Assembly (NCBI GenBank): GCA_028280485.1 | Contig: JANQLS010000202.1 | Coordinates: 48,593-112,592, forward strand | Length of the DNA stretch: 64,000 nucleotides | From: Planctomycetota bacterium | GTDB taxonomy: Bacteria; Planctomycetota; UBA8108; JACQVS01 | Reading direction: 5' to 3' | Part shown: piece by piece, positions 17,601-25,543 of the stretch | Position numbering within the stretch: position 1 is the stretch's first letter | Layout: every line of letters starts with the position of its first letter | Position numbers and translations under genes: made by a program | Notes under the pieces: generated by a model | Told to the model about the DNA's origin: nothing | What the model saw: the letters and a program-made list of their open reading frames with translations, nothing else | Databases searched by the model: none

Positions 17601-20600
17601 TCGAACAATCACACCAAGAGCATCCAGTATTTCCACGAAGCTGCAGAGGGAGCGCGTGAAGCCCAAAACTTGCCCAAGATTTTAAAAGCACATCAAGCCT
17701 TGGGCCTAGCGCAGATGTCTTTCGGAGATTACGATAAAGCGATCGAACAGTTTTCGAGAGGAATCGAACTGGCAACACTTCTTCAATCCAGAAGGTCCCT
17801 CGCCCGACTTTATAATCATCTAGGAACCATTCAGTTCAATCGCGCGAATCCCACGCTCGCATTAGAAAACTACGGTGCGAGCCTCAAGATGTTCAATCAG
17901 ATCGGAGATCCGAAAGGGATCGCGAACTGCTACAACAATATCGGCTTAGCTCTTTGCCTCCGAGATAATCTCCCTCAAGCCGCCGACTGCTACCGAAGAT
18001 CCATCGAACTCTTTACGCGTTTAGGAGATCAACACGGTCAAGCTGCCGGTATGAATAACCTGGCTAACATCCTTGAACTCCAAGGCCATTTTTCGGAAGC
18101 CTTAGACTACGCCTTTAGAAGTTTAGAAAAACGAAAACGATTTAAATCAAGAAGTGGTATCGCATTCTCCCACTATCGAATCGGGAAGATCTACCAGTCT
18201 CAGGGAGAACTGGAAAAGGCGACCGCTCATTGTGAAAAAGCATTAGAGTTGAGGCGATCCATCGGTGAGAAGATGGGCATTGCCAACTCCAAAATTCAAT
18301 TGGCGGAGCTGTTGTTTTCCCAGGGAAGGATCGCCGAGGCCCAAGCTCGATGTGAAGAAGGGGAACAAGAGTTCAAGCTTCTAGAGAACCGCTACGGACG
18401 AGCCTTCGCCCGTGAACTTCTTTCGAGAATCGCCATCGAACTTGGAGATTTAGACAAAGCGACTCGTTTGTTAGAAGACGCCCTCTCGAGAGCCCGACAA
18501 GGTGAACAAAAACTTCTGACGGGAAAAGCGTTATTTGGTTTAGGTGTCGTCGCCTTAGAAGAGGGCGATTTTAGAGAAGCTGAACTGAGACTCGATCGTG
18601 CCGAAGCTCTTTTTAGAGACAACAAAAGCCAACGAGCTCTCACCGAATTGCTGTTAGAGAAAGCGCGACTTTCTCTGGAAACCGATCAACCTCGAGAAGC
18701 GAATCGCCTCCTCAACGCGACCTACGATCTTTTAGAAGAGCTAGGCATCCGCGATCTCAATTCAAAGTATTTCTTGTTGAGAGGTCGCTTAGAAGCTCAA
18801 TCGAGTTCCTCCCCTGACAATCGCCAAAATCGATTTTTCACGCGCAGTGAAGTGGAAGCCGCCGATATCCCGACCATTCTTTGGAAAGTAAAATTTTATT
18901 CGGGATTAGCAGAAGAAGATAAAAACCCAGAGCGAGCCCAAGAGCATTTCGAAGAAGCCGCAGAGATCCTCGCCAAGCTCAGAGAAGAATTAGGCGAAGA
19001 CAAAACTCCCCTCTTTTACTCAACTCGTGAACGTCGCCTGTTAAGCTCGCGTTTGACTCAGTCCGAATGGAGCGCCGAATCAGAAGCTCCCCATCGCCTG
19101 CCCCTCAAGACGGATCTTCCGCTCCAAGTGCAACGCGAACTCCAAGAACTGAGACACCAAAATCGACGTCTCCTCAAATTCCAAGAGATCAATAAAGCTC
19201 TCAATACCGAAGCAAACCTTCGTCACCTCTTAGAACACATCCTCGATGCCGTTTTAGATCTGATGAGCGCTGAACGAGGCTTTTTGATCTTAAGACCCTC
19301 AGGTCCTTCTGAAGAAGAGATCACAATCGCAAGAAATATGGCCGGGGAGACGATCGAAAATCCCAACGCAAAAATGAGCCACAGTATCTGTGAGGAAGTT
19401 CTGCGGACCGCTCAACCGATCTTGACGACAAGCGCCGTTTCGGACGACCGCTTCATCGCTTCAAAAAGTGTTCAAGATCTAAGGTTGCTCTCGGTACTTT
19501 GCCTGCCACTTAAATCAGGTACTCAATCTTTGGGTGCGCTCTACCTCGACAATCGTTCTCGACAACAAGCCTTCGAAGAAAGAGATCTTCACGTTTTAGA
19601 AACGTTTTGCGACCAAGCGACGAACGCGATTCGAAGCGCCCATCTCTCAAACACTCTCCGTAAAAAGAACTCGGAATTGGTCGAGCTCAATGCACGCATG
19701 GAAAAACTCAACCATCGTCTCCAAAACGAGGTTGAAGTGCGGACAAAAGAATTAGAGCAAAGCCGAAAAGAAGCGCGCTTCGATCACAATCAACGCTTAG
19801 ATCACTCCAATTTCCCAGAGATTGTTGGGCAGTCATCCAAGATGCTCGACCTCTTTGAGCTGCTGGAACGCGTCGCCCCCACCAGCCTGCCCGTACTGGT
19901 CTGCGGAGAAAGTGGAACGGGAAAGGAATTAGTAGCCCGAGCGATCCACGCTCACAGCCTTCGAAAAGAAGCCCGCTTCATCTCTGAAAACTGTGCCGCA
20001 CTTTCTGATTCTCTTTTAGAAAGCGAATTGTTCGGGCACGAACGAGGTGCCTTTACGGGTGCCACTTCAACTCGAAAGGGTTTGTTCGAGCTCGCCCATG
20101 GAGGGACTCTCTTTTTGGATGAAGTCGCGGAGATGAGCTTAGCGATGCAGAAGAAGCTCCTTCGGGTTCTTCAGGAAGGTGAACTCCGCCGGGTTGGAGG
20201 TAAAGACACCATCCAAATCGATGTCAGAATCCTATGCGCAGCTAACCGCGATCTTCGCGACTTAGTTAAGGAGGGAAAGTTTAGAGAAGATTTGTATTTT
20301 CGTCTCAATGGATTGAGATTGATCCTCCCTCCCCTTCGGGAAAGGATCGAAGATATCCCTCATTTAGCAGAACACTTCCTCAAGATGATCGCGGAAGAAG
20401 CTTCGACTCAGAAGAAGACGATCAGTTCTGAGGCGATGGATCTCCTCAAGAGATACACTTGGCCGGGGAATGTCAGAGAATTGAAGCACTTCTTTGAACG
20501 ATCAGCGCTTTTGCTCAAGGGAGATCACCTTCAGGCAAAAGACTGCCAATTCGAGGATCCTTCTCAAATCTTGCCCGCCGGTACAGAACAAACAGCGAGT

Positions 20601-20837
20601 CAAAATGGCGCAGAAGACTTAGAAACAGCTCTCTTTGGACCTGGCCCTGAGGAGCCCACATTTTTTCGGAACCTGGCGAATCAACCCCTCCGCGAGGCGC
20701 GTGATCAGTTCACAAAGTACTACGTAGAGAAGTGTTACCGGGAAAATGAAGGAAATGTCACCCAGGCAGCAAAGGCCTGTGAGATGTCGAGAGAGTCCTT
20801 CCATCGCTTCCTGAAGAAATTTGGGATTAAACGATGA
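14700..20837 (+). CDS. Giant fusion: Hanks kinase, STAND-like ATPase, TPR array, GAF, sigma-54 AAA+, HTH
   Basis: 2045 residues. Kinase domain about 10-320: GGTATVY loop, Lys42, catalytic loop HRDLNPKHLLL near 179 (the Asn of HRDLKPxN is His) and IIDFGLA near 207. AAA_16/STAND-like region about 345-640: where Walker A is expected the sequence is LLLIESHDDAYEERL, without a P-loop, and Walker B is ILLDQLQEAD. TPR repeats fill about 780-1400. GAF about 1500-1650. A coiled linker leads to a sigma-54 AAA+ domain (GESGTGKE near 1735, GAFTGA near 1782, intact) and a C-terminal Fis-type HTH (about 2000-2045). The start is GTG 14700 with GGGAGG 12 bases upstream. It is inferred to be a cytosolic signal-integrating activator in which the front enzyme-like domains may only sense or dock. 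Confidence 0.9.
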   Translation: MNVVWPLINHRYIALQHLTVGGTATVYHCYDTQKNGSQVALKVFDLHPNLNEEDAKKEYEILRRLNHPNLARVIDLGRIESIEATPLEAVAFSRPHNPSQSSPPPPAPGKFFIASEYIEGTDLVTAFKNLGTPEPPSLKGEQPLTHKLIPESHWLAFNKALYQLCCGLESIHSLGLIHRDLNPKHLLLKEQSKPNGELELTFEAFIIDFGLAADQRLHSGQRIQGTFPYIAPEILEGHPASPQSDLYSFGLSILQALLGGSIPENIQTETYFQSPQNTPELPWDSIPESTPPELVELIRSLTSPDITDRPSNTSEVRRQLESIAQIEKSTDPQPTQQQPPHLGWEDQLSRIRLEIERLRYGQPSHPLLLIESHDDAYEERLIEGLSTLTKLSNIDLYRGQSQRPSWMPFQALSETLTPLLRGLDLTAPIHRRSLALAAPVLPSLSQQSDTRLTGEAEPGEAPHQIADSLTELLVSRSQQSPYIILLDQLQEADADTLNLLEILAQNLYRRTEIDTLETSIQELLYDSNSGDNKESLEESSSNRPLSVGKQNEARVLFIGVYKSTPTSTERLPNLEIDESPWKSHWVEAPFCQHLTYRPLSREECRTWLEWRHGDESQPISTEEVDRLWELSQGLPRQLDQQVQSDPENFENQNRSLESKFNSLDDQQKVLLEALSILQAPVRIQQFGHWLEGKLDPTSKPNYRLLDQLQQLVQADLLTITKTPSIVTVDWWDPRDRKQILQKLDPDTQHKLYQSALSYISEHHPSDDGEISVQLSLEADDWKGYLETSQRVATHYQKAQSLRVASQLLTTLLEKIHQKHELDDDVSIKTEKAIRSKTLFSLALIYQRLGEASQAIEYFDQLIKSEDSTTPTESQARAYRLLGEAYLENDDQVNANYCFEESLSILEKLPPSEEIIETLLALSEFNLKRGQVSIAENFSVRALEATNQKFDPEAYSRTCLQLGKTFAKSNNHTKSIQYFHEAAEGAREAQNLPKILKAHQALGLAQMSFGDYDKAIEQFSRGIELATLLQSRRSLARLYNHLGTIQFNRANPTLALENYGASLKMFNQIGDPKGIANCYNNIGLALCLRDNLPQAADCYRRSIELFTRLGDQHGQAAGMNNLANILELQGHFSEALDYAFRSLEKRKRFKSRSGIAFSHYRIGKIYQSQGELEKATAHCEKALELRRSIGEKMGIANSKIQLAELLFSQGRIAEAQARCEEGEQEFKLLENRYGRAFARELLSRIAIELGDLDKATRLLEDALSRARQGEQKLLTGKALFGLGVVALEEGDFREAELRLDRAEALFRDNKSQRALTELLLEKARLSLETDQPREANRLLNATYDLLEELGIRDLNSKYFLLRGRLEAQSSSSPDNRQNRFFTRSEVEAADIPTILWKVKFYSGLAEEDKNPERAQEHFEEAAEILAKLREELGEDKTPLFYSTRERRLLSSRLTQSEWSAESEAPHRLPLKTDLPLQVQRELQELRHQNRRLLKFQEINKALNTEANLRHLLEHILDAVLDLMSAERGFLILRPSGPSEEEITIARNMAGETIENPNAKMSHSICEEVLRTAQPILTTSAVSDDRFIASKSVQDLRLLSVLCLPLKSGTQSLGALYLDNRSRQQAFEERDLHVLETFCDQATNAIRSAHLSNTLRKKNSELVELNARMEKLNHRLQNEVEVRTKELEQSRKEARFDHNQRLDHSNFPEIVGQSSKMLDLFELLERVAPTSLPVLVCGESGTGKELVARAIHAHSLRKEARFISENCAALSDSLLESELFGHERGAFTGATSTRKGLFELAHGGTLFLDEVAEMSLAMQKKLLRVLQEGELRRVGGKDTIQIDVRILCAANRDLRDLVKEGKFREDLYFRLNGLRLILPPLRERIEDIPHLAEHFLKMIAEEASTQKKTISSEAMDLLKRYTWPGNVRELKHFFERSALLLKGDHLQAKDCQFEDPSQILPAGTEQTASQNGAEDLETALFGPGPEEPTFFRNLANQPLREARDQFTKYYVEKCYRENEGNVTQAAKACEMSRESFHRFLKKFGIKR

Positions 20838-21215
20838 ACATAAAGATTCAAAGGTTGCTGAGAAAAGAATTTGCGGGAGTTCAGGAATAGGTTTAAAATC
20901 TCTCTTGGGTTGTTCTAAGTCTTTAATTAATAAATCTTTCAGCCCAACACTGCACGCTTCTTAGAAGATTACTCGCGATGATTTCCGCGAACTCTGTGAG
21001 ATCGCGCATGAAAAATGTCAACAATTGTCAGAATTGATTCAGGCTATCGGAGTTCGTAGTTCCTTATTCTGAAGCTCTTAACCTTATTGAATCTGGCAAT
21101 ATCGGGTCCATCAAAACGAGGCCGAAAATAAAAACCTAAGTCGAAGTTTGAATCCCAAATTTGAATCGACGCTAAGGTAGATTCTCGATCTCAATTTGCT
21201 AACTGCAAGTGATCA
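20838..21215. other. Intergenic region with possible gene remnant
   Basis: No intact gene. A 35-codon fragment (20965-21072) without a start looks like protein-coding sequence. Nothing else was recognised. Confidence 0.4.
20965..21072 (+). pseudogene. Possible remnant of a small helical protein gene
   Basis: The frame reads KITRDDFRELCEIAHEKCQQ then LSELIQAIGVRSSLF and a stop. It starts straight after an in-frame TAG and has no start codon. The amphipathic pattern resembles the C-terminal helix of four-helix-bundle (23S rRNA intervening sequence type) proteins. The similarity is weak and judged by eye. Confidence 0.25.
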
Positions 21216-22397
21216 ATGAATACTGAACGCCATCCATCTCCATCAGAAAATAGCGTTGGTAAAATTGAACCCAAAGTGCGCCTGACGCTCTTAGGTGGAC
21301 TTCTATTTGTACTTGCAACCTTCTTACTCAACCCCGCACTCTACACTCAACTCTTTGATTCGGCCCCGCAGTCTTTTGATCGGGGGGCTTCTCACTCGGG
21401 GTCATTCCAGAAGATAACCCCCGTCCAACTGGGATTTCCCCTCCCCCACGATTTAGAAATTCCGGCACAAATGGCTCCCGGATTGAGCTGGGAAGAACTT
21501 CAATCTTCTAAGGATTCGACCCGGCAAAATTCGACCCGGCACGATTCGACCCGGCACGATTCGACAATGGATTCGGATCGGAATGCTCTTTTTAATAGAG
21601 AAGCTTATGCCAACGCTTCTCGCTTCTTCAATTGGCATTATAAGTTTGCTGCTATCGGCGGCCCCAATGATGGCGAGCCCCTGTTCTTCAAGCAAAAGTA
21701 CGAATTCTTAACGAACTACCGCCAAGCCGGACATATCCTTTGCTACCGTGATAATCACTTCATCAAGACGGTATCCTTCGGCCGCCAGGCGATCCCCAAA
21801 ATTTCCCGAATCCTGAACATCGAAATGGATTCACGCAAGATGCCGAATGGGGCAACGACCCTCAAGTTCTTCATGGTCACTCAAGACTTCAAAGCCCTCC
21901 TGGCCTTCACCCATGTCAGAGTCCAAGTGGTCAATCCCACGATCGAGCTTCCCCGCGAAATTAAAAACAACCTTCTCAAGGTTCAATTCTCGGGAAAACC
22001 TCGAGATAATCTCTACGTCTTAATGGTCAGCAAGAACGAAGATGATTTGAACGTGGCGCCTTCAGTCCAAGACAATTCACTCAAGGCCCACATCCTGATC
22101 AACGGAATTTGGAGCTCTGGCAGTATTAAAAAGGCCCCAACTTCAGAAGTAGCTATCAACTTAGATTGGATCCATCGCTTCTATGGTGAAAATGCGAAGA
22201 TCATCCTATGGACAGCTTCAACGGATTCACTCACCTCCCAGGAAATCGCTGAGAGAAAACTTCCCACGGCAGAGCACTGGACGCCTTCAGCAGTGACATC
22301 GTTGAGTACCTTAATCAAGGTCTACGTGACCCGAGCGTTGCCGGTCGAGCCCTACGATGGTCAATTTGATGATCAGGGTGCTCTAATCATTCGCTGA
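21216..22397 (+). CDS. Membrane-anchored hypothetical protein with Asp-Ser-Thr-Arg repeat
   Basis: 393 residues, not recognised. One N-terminal membrane helix (about 22-42) follows a short cytoplasmic head. A Ser/Thr/Arg/Asp linker contains a tandem repeat (DSTRQNSTRHDSTRHDST, about 100-117). The remaining 270 residues look globular and extracytoplasmic with two beta-rich segments (for example KAHILINGIWSSGSI). No catalytic motif or Cys pair is evident. It stands alone, with a clear terminator 45 bases after the stop. The ribosome site before ATG 21216 is weak. Confidence 0.7.
   Translation: MNTERHPSPSENSVGKIEPKVRLTLLGGLLFVLATFLLNPALYTQLFDSAPQSFDRGASHSGSFQKITPVQLGFPLPHDLEIPAQMAPGLSWEELQSSKDSTRQNSTRHDSTRHDSTMDSDRNALFNREAYANASRFFNWHYKFAAIGGPNDGEPLFFKQKYEFLTNYRQAGHILCYRDNHFIKTVSFGRQAIPKISRILNIEMDSRKMPNGATTLKFFMVTQDFKALLAFTHVRVQVVNPTIELPREIKNNLLKVQFSGKPRDNLYVLMVSKNEDDLNVAPSVQDNSLKAHILINGIWSSGSIKKAPTSEVAINLDWIHRFYGENAKIILWTASTDSLTSQEIAERKLPTAEHWTPSAVTSLSTLIKVYVTRALPVEPYDGQFDDQGALIIR
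21513..21572 (+). repeat. 15-bp tandem repeat inside a coding region
   Basis: About 3.6 copies of GATTCGACCCGGCAC run head to tail at 21513-21572. The unit length is a multiple of three, so copy-number change would lengthen or shorten the linker without a frameshift. Confidence 0.9.
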
Positions 22398-22442
22398 GGT
22401 TCCTACCCCCAAAAAACAATTCTTAAAAGCTTAATCACTCTT

Positions 22443-22472
22443 AAAGGGCTGGTCTTAAACCAGCCCTTTTTT
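22443..22472 (+). terminator. Rho-independent terminator
   Basis: An 11-bp stem (AAAGGGCTGGT paired with ACCAGCCCTTT) with a five-base loop is followed by a T run, 45 bases after the stop of the preceding gene. Confidence 0.92.
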
Positions 22473-22525
22473 CGTTGCAGAGCCAACAAATCCTTCAATT
22501 CACATATTACCGAAGAACAAAATTA

Positions 22526-22581
22526 ACTAGCCCGGAGCGTAAGCGACGGGATTGATCCCGTCGCTTACGCTCCGGGCTAGT
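22526..22581. repeat. Family A palindrome, 27-bp perfect arms, two-base loop
   Basis: ACTAGCCCGGAGCGTAAGCG... at 22526-22552 is exactly inverted at 22555-22581. It is the tightest copy of family A; the other copies have arms separated by 19-85 bases or a single arm. Confidence 0.93.
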
Positions 22582-23538
22582 AAACGAATTCCTGCATGTA
22601 TCCTCCCCCCCACAACCTCTCCATCGCACCAAACTCACCGCACCTGACTAAAAGTGTGACAATAATGCCTCAGTCTCTCCGATGTAAATTGTCAAGAAGA
22701 GCACACTGAATCTTTACAAAGGGACTATCCCTCTAAATGCACATAACGCAAACCTAATCAATTAAGCATCTTGGAACTCTAACCCCCGATTCTAATTCTT
22801 GGTACTCCATTTGCTCTAATGGTCTGAGGTAAGCAGAAACGAATCTTCCTCACTCTTGCTTACTCTTTCTTAAATCGGGTTCAGCCGAATTTGATCCGTG
22901 CCCCTTCTTCAAATCAGAGAGGGGTGTTAGGGACGGGCAAAAGACGTTAAGGCTGCTCTCAAGGCAAACGTGGCGGGTGCGTAAATTGAGCTTAGCTCAT
23001 GGCTGTTTCTTGAAATAGTGGAAGCTCGTATCGAGTTGACTGATTGGTACTTCGGGCTTTTACGAGACAAGATGGTTCGTCCAATTCATTCCTAGCTGTC
23101 TAAATTAAGAACCTAAAGCAATATGAAGAAACGAAGCCCATCACGGCTCTCTAAATAAAAACTTCATTTGCAATCCATTTAGACAGCAATCTTTAAAGTG
23201 TGAATGGACTCGTACTTAAAACTGAAAAGAAGGTAAATACGAAGACTCTGACGAAAATTCTGACCGTAAAAGGATTTAGTCAGTGCTTTCATTTTTCTAA
23301 AAAAACCAACTTCTTTGTGAGTTCGGCATTTTAGTTGAATGAAAGACTATTAATCCCACCCTCGGGCTCCCCTCACCGAGGTCACAGCGAGATCCATGAA
23401 TAGGATCGGCTGACCGGACGACCAGAGCACCGATTTCCCCGTCCTACGACTCACTCCTGTCCCCCGGAGAGTGTTTCGTCCACCCAAGCCTTTGTCACCA
23501 CGAAGGTCCCCTGCCCCCCTGCCAGGAGGTTGGATAGA
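22582..23538. other. Long non-coding leader upstream of rpoD
   Basis: About 950 bases without a supportable gene. GCTGTCTAAAT near 23094 and ATTTAGACAGC near 23180 are exact inverted arms enclosing about 75 bases. The last 180 bases (about 23355-23535) are more GC- and C-rich than the surroundings and can form short hairpins (CCTCGG/CCGAGG near 23362; GATCC/GGATC near 23393). It may be a structured 5' leader or an unannotated small RNA. No 6S, tmRNA or riboswitch signature was recognised. Confidence 0.4.
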
Positions 23539-25119
23539 GTGAACGCACTGAAATCAACTACGCAAGAAATACTGAACTCTCTCAAAGGTAAAAATGAAAT
23601 TACCTACGATAAGCTTCTAGAGATCGCTCCCGAGGAGTACTCTGAACCTGAAGCTTTCGATCAACTGGTTGCAGTTCTCACCGAAAACGGTATCGAAGTC
23701 ATCGATGAGACCGAAGCGGAGACTCTCGAAGCCGATGAGGAATCCCTACGGGACGACGAAGAGATGGCCATTCGAAAATTGAATGATCCCATCCGTATGT
23801 ACTTCTCTCAAATGTCGGAGATCAATCTCCTCAAAAGAGAAGAAGAGATCCAACTCGCAAAGAATATCGAGAGTTCTCGTGATGCCCTACGTGAATTGGT
23901 TTTCACCACTCATTTTGGAATGGTCAAAGCCACGGAGCTCCTCAAACTGATCCACTCTAAAGATATTCTGATCGAAAAAGCCTTAGACGTGAACCTTTCA
24001 AAGAAAGGGGAACGCGGTGAATTCTTTATCCAGATGGAAGAATCGATCAAGGTCTTAGATAAGCTCATCGAAAAGAATAAATTCGACCACAACTTACTCG
24101 TCTCCAACGGTAAAAGTGCCGCAGAACTCAATAAAATTCGCCGCCGCCTCAACCGTCGCCATCAAAAAGGCTATAAGGAAATCGAGAACTACCACATCAA
24201 GATGAAGTACTTGACTCGGTGGAAAGAAGCCTTATTGCAAATGGCAAAGGAGATCAAAGAACTCGTTCCTTCTCCTAAGCGAGTCAAAAAACAACTCGAT
24301 GTCGCAGGCTTAGAACGAGCCAATGGTTGGCTCCAAGAAAGCTACAAAGAATTCCTCGCCCGCTGCGAAAAGGTCGATCAAGAATTCAACCTCTACCAAA
24401 CCTCAAAAAGTAATCTCTCCAATGGAAACTTAAGGTTGGTTGTTAGCGTCGCAAAACGCTATCGAAAAAGAGGACTCCCCTTCCTTGATCTCATTCAAGA
24501 AGGCAACACCGGCCTTATGAGAGCCACTGAGAAATTTGAATACCGCAAAGGTTATAAATTCTCAACCTACGCCACTTGGTGGATCCGACAAGCCATCTCT
24601 CGGGCCATTGCCGAAAAATCTCGATTGGTCCGACTCCCGGTATACATGTCGGACATCATGACAAAAATCATGAACGTCAATCGCGAACTCACCTTCATTC
24701 AAGGTCGCCCCCCGACGATTGCCGAAATCGCCGAAGCGATCGAACTTCCTTCTGAAGAAGTGAGAAAAGTCTTGAAGCTCTCTCGCTCTCCAATCTCACT
24801 CAGCAATCCCTTAGGGGATGACGACGATTGCTCCCTCGGAGACTTTCTCGAAGATCGTCGCATCGAAAGTCCCACTTCGAGTGTGACCTACGAAATGCTG
24901 AGAAACCGGATCGAAGAAACCCTTCAATCCTTGAGCTTGCGCGAACGAGAAGTCATCAAAATGAGATTTGGAATCGGACGCGATAGCACTTACACCCTTG
25001 AAGAACTCGGTAAGAAATTCAAGGTCACCCGTGAGCGTATTCGTCAAATCGAAATTCGAGCTCTTAAAAAGCTTCAGCATCCCGTTCGAAGCCGAAGCTT
25101 AGAAGGCTTCTTAGAATAG
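23539..25119 (+). CDS. rpoD: Primary RNA polymerase sigma factor (sigma-70 / RpoD)
   Basis: 526 residues with all sigma-70 regions. Region 1.1 is at about 1-60. Region 1.2 is DPIRMYFSQMSEINLL. Region 2 has the core NLRLVVSVAKRY and GNTGLMRATEKFEYRKGYKFS, TYATWWIRQAI; region 3 starts VRLPVYMSDIM; region 4 has LREREVIKMRFG and VTRERIRQIEIRALKKL. The end is EGFLE. Region 1.1 and the overall length mark it as the housekeeping factor rather than an alternative one. A TTG at 23530 would overlap the AGGAGG (23524-23529), so GTG 23539, nine bases downstream of it, is chosen. It is monocistronic with a long leader and its own terminator. Confidence 0.95.
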   Translation: MNALKSTTQEILNSLKGKNEITYDKLLEIAPEEYSEPEAFDQLVAVLTENGIEVIDETEAETLEADEESLRDDEEMAIRKLNDPIRMYFSQMSEINLLKREEEIQLAKNIESSRDALRELVFTTHFGMVKATELLKLIHSKDILIEKALDVNLSKKGERGEFFIQMEESIKVLDKLIEKNKFDHNLLVSNGKSAAELNKIRRRLNRRHQKGYKEIENYHIKMKYLTRWKEALLQMAKEIKELVPSPKRVKKQLDVAGLERANGWLQESYKEFLARCEKVDQEFNLYQTSKSNLSNGNLRLVVSVAKRYRKRGLPFLDLIQEGNTGLMRATEKFEYRKGYKFSTYATWWIRQAISRAIAEKSRLVRLPVYMSDIMTKIMNVNRELTFIQGRPPTIAEIAEAIELPSEEVRKVLKLSRSPISLSNPLGDDDDCSLGDFLEDRRIESPTSSVTYEMLRNRIEETLQSLSLREREVIKMRFGIGRDSTYTLEELGKKFKVTRERIRQIEIRALKKLQHPVRSRSLEGFLE

Positions 25120-25543
25120 AACTTTTCTGAAATAAACGAGGAGAATTCTCTCTCTCTTCCCTCGATCGTAGCCTAAGGAAGCACCCAACTGAAGGCTGAT
25201 CGAAGAACGATGCCCAAGCGAGCATCTTGAGACCTAAGGCAGAAGAGAATATTCGAACTGATCCAATATTCTCCTTTTGAGCTGCCTCCACGCACAGCCC
25301 ATGAACGATCAGGAATTATTTTCCTAATCGGATTCGGCTGTGCGTTTTTTTATGCCTACGCTCATTACCAACTCCATGGGATTTGACCGAATTTTTACAA
25401 ATTCGGCTACGGAGCCAATAAATACTGCTTTTTAGAAGGACCTCCCACGTTACAATTCATAAAATTTCCAAAATCTATTTTTCGTCCTTAAAGGCTTCTC
25501 AAAGCTATCTGCCGAAACTTTAAGAATGGTTTGTTTCTTAGCT
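25120..25543. other. Intergenic region after rpoD
   Basis: Contains an AGAATATT...AATATTCT inverted repeat (about 25246-25274) and the rpoD terminator (25291-25351). The remainder shows nothing recognisable. Confidence 0.5.
25291..25351 (+). terminator. Rho-independent terminator, large loop
   Basis: CGCACAGCC (25291-25299) pairs with GGCTGTGCG (25336-25344) and is followed by seven T. The 36-base loop is unusually long. Confidence 0.75.
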
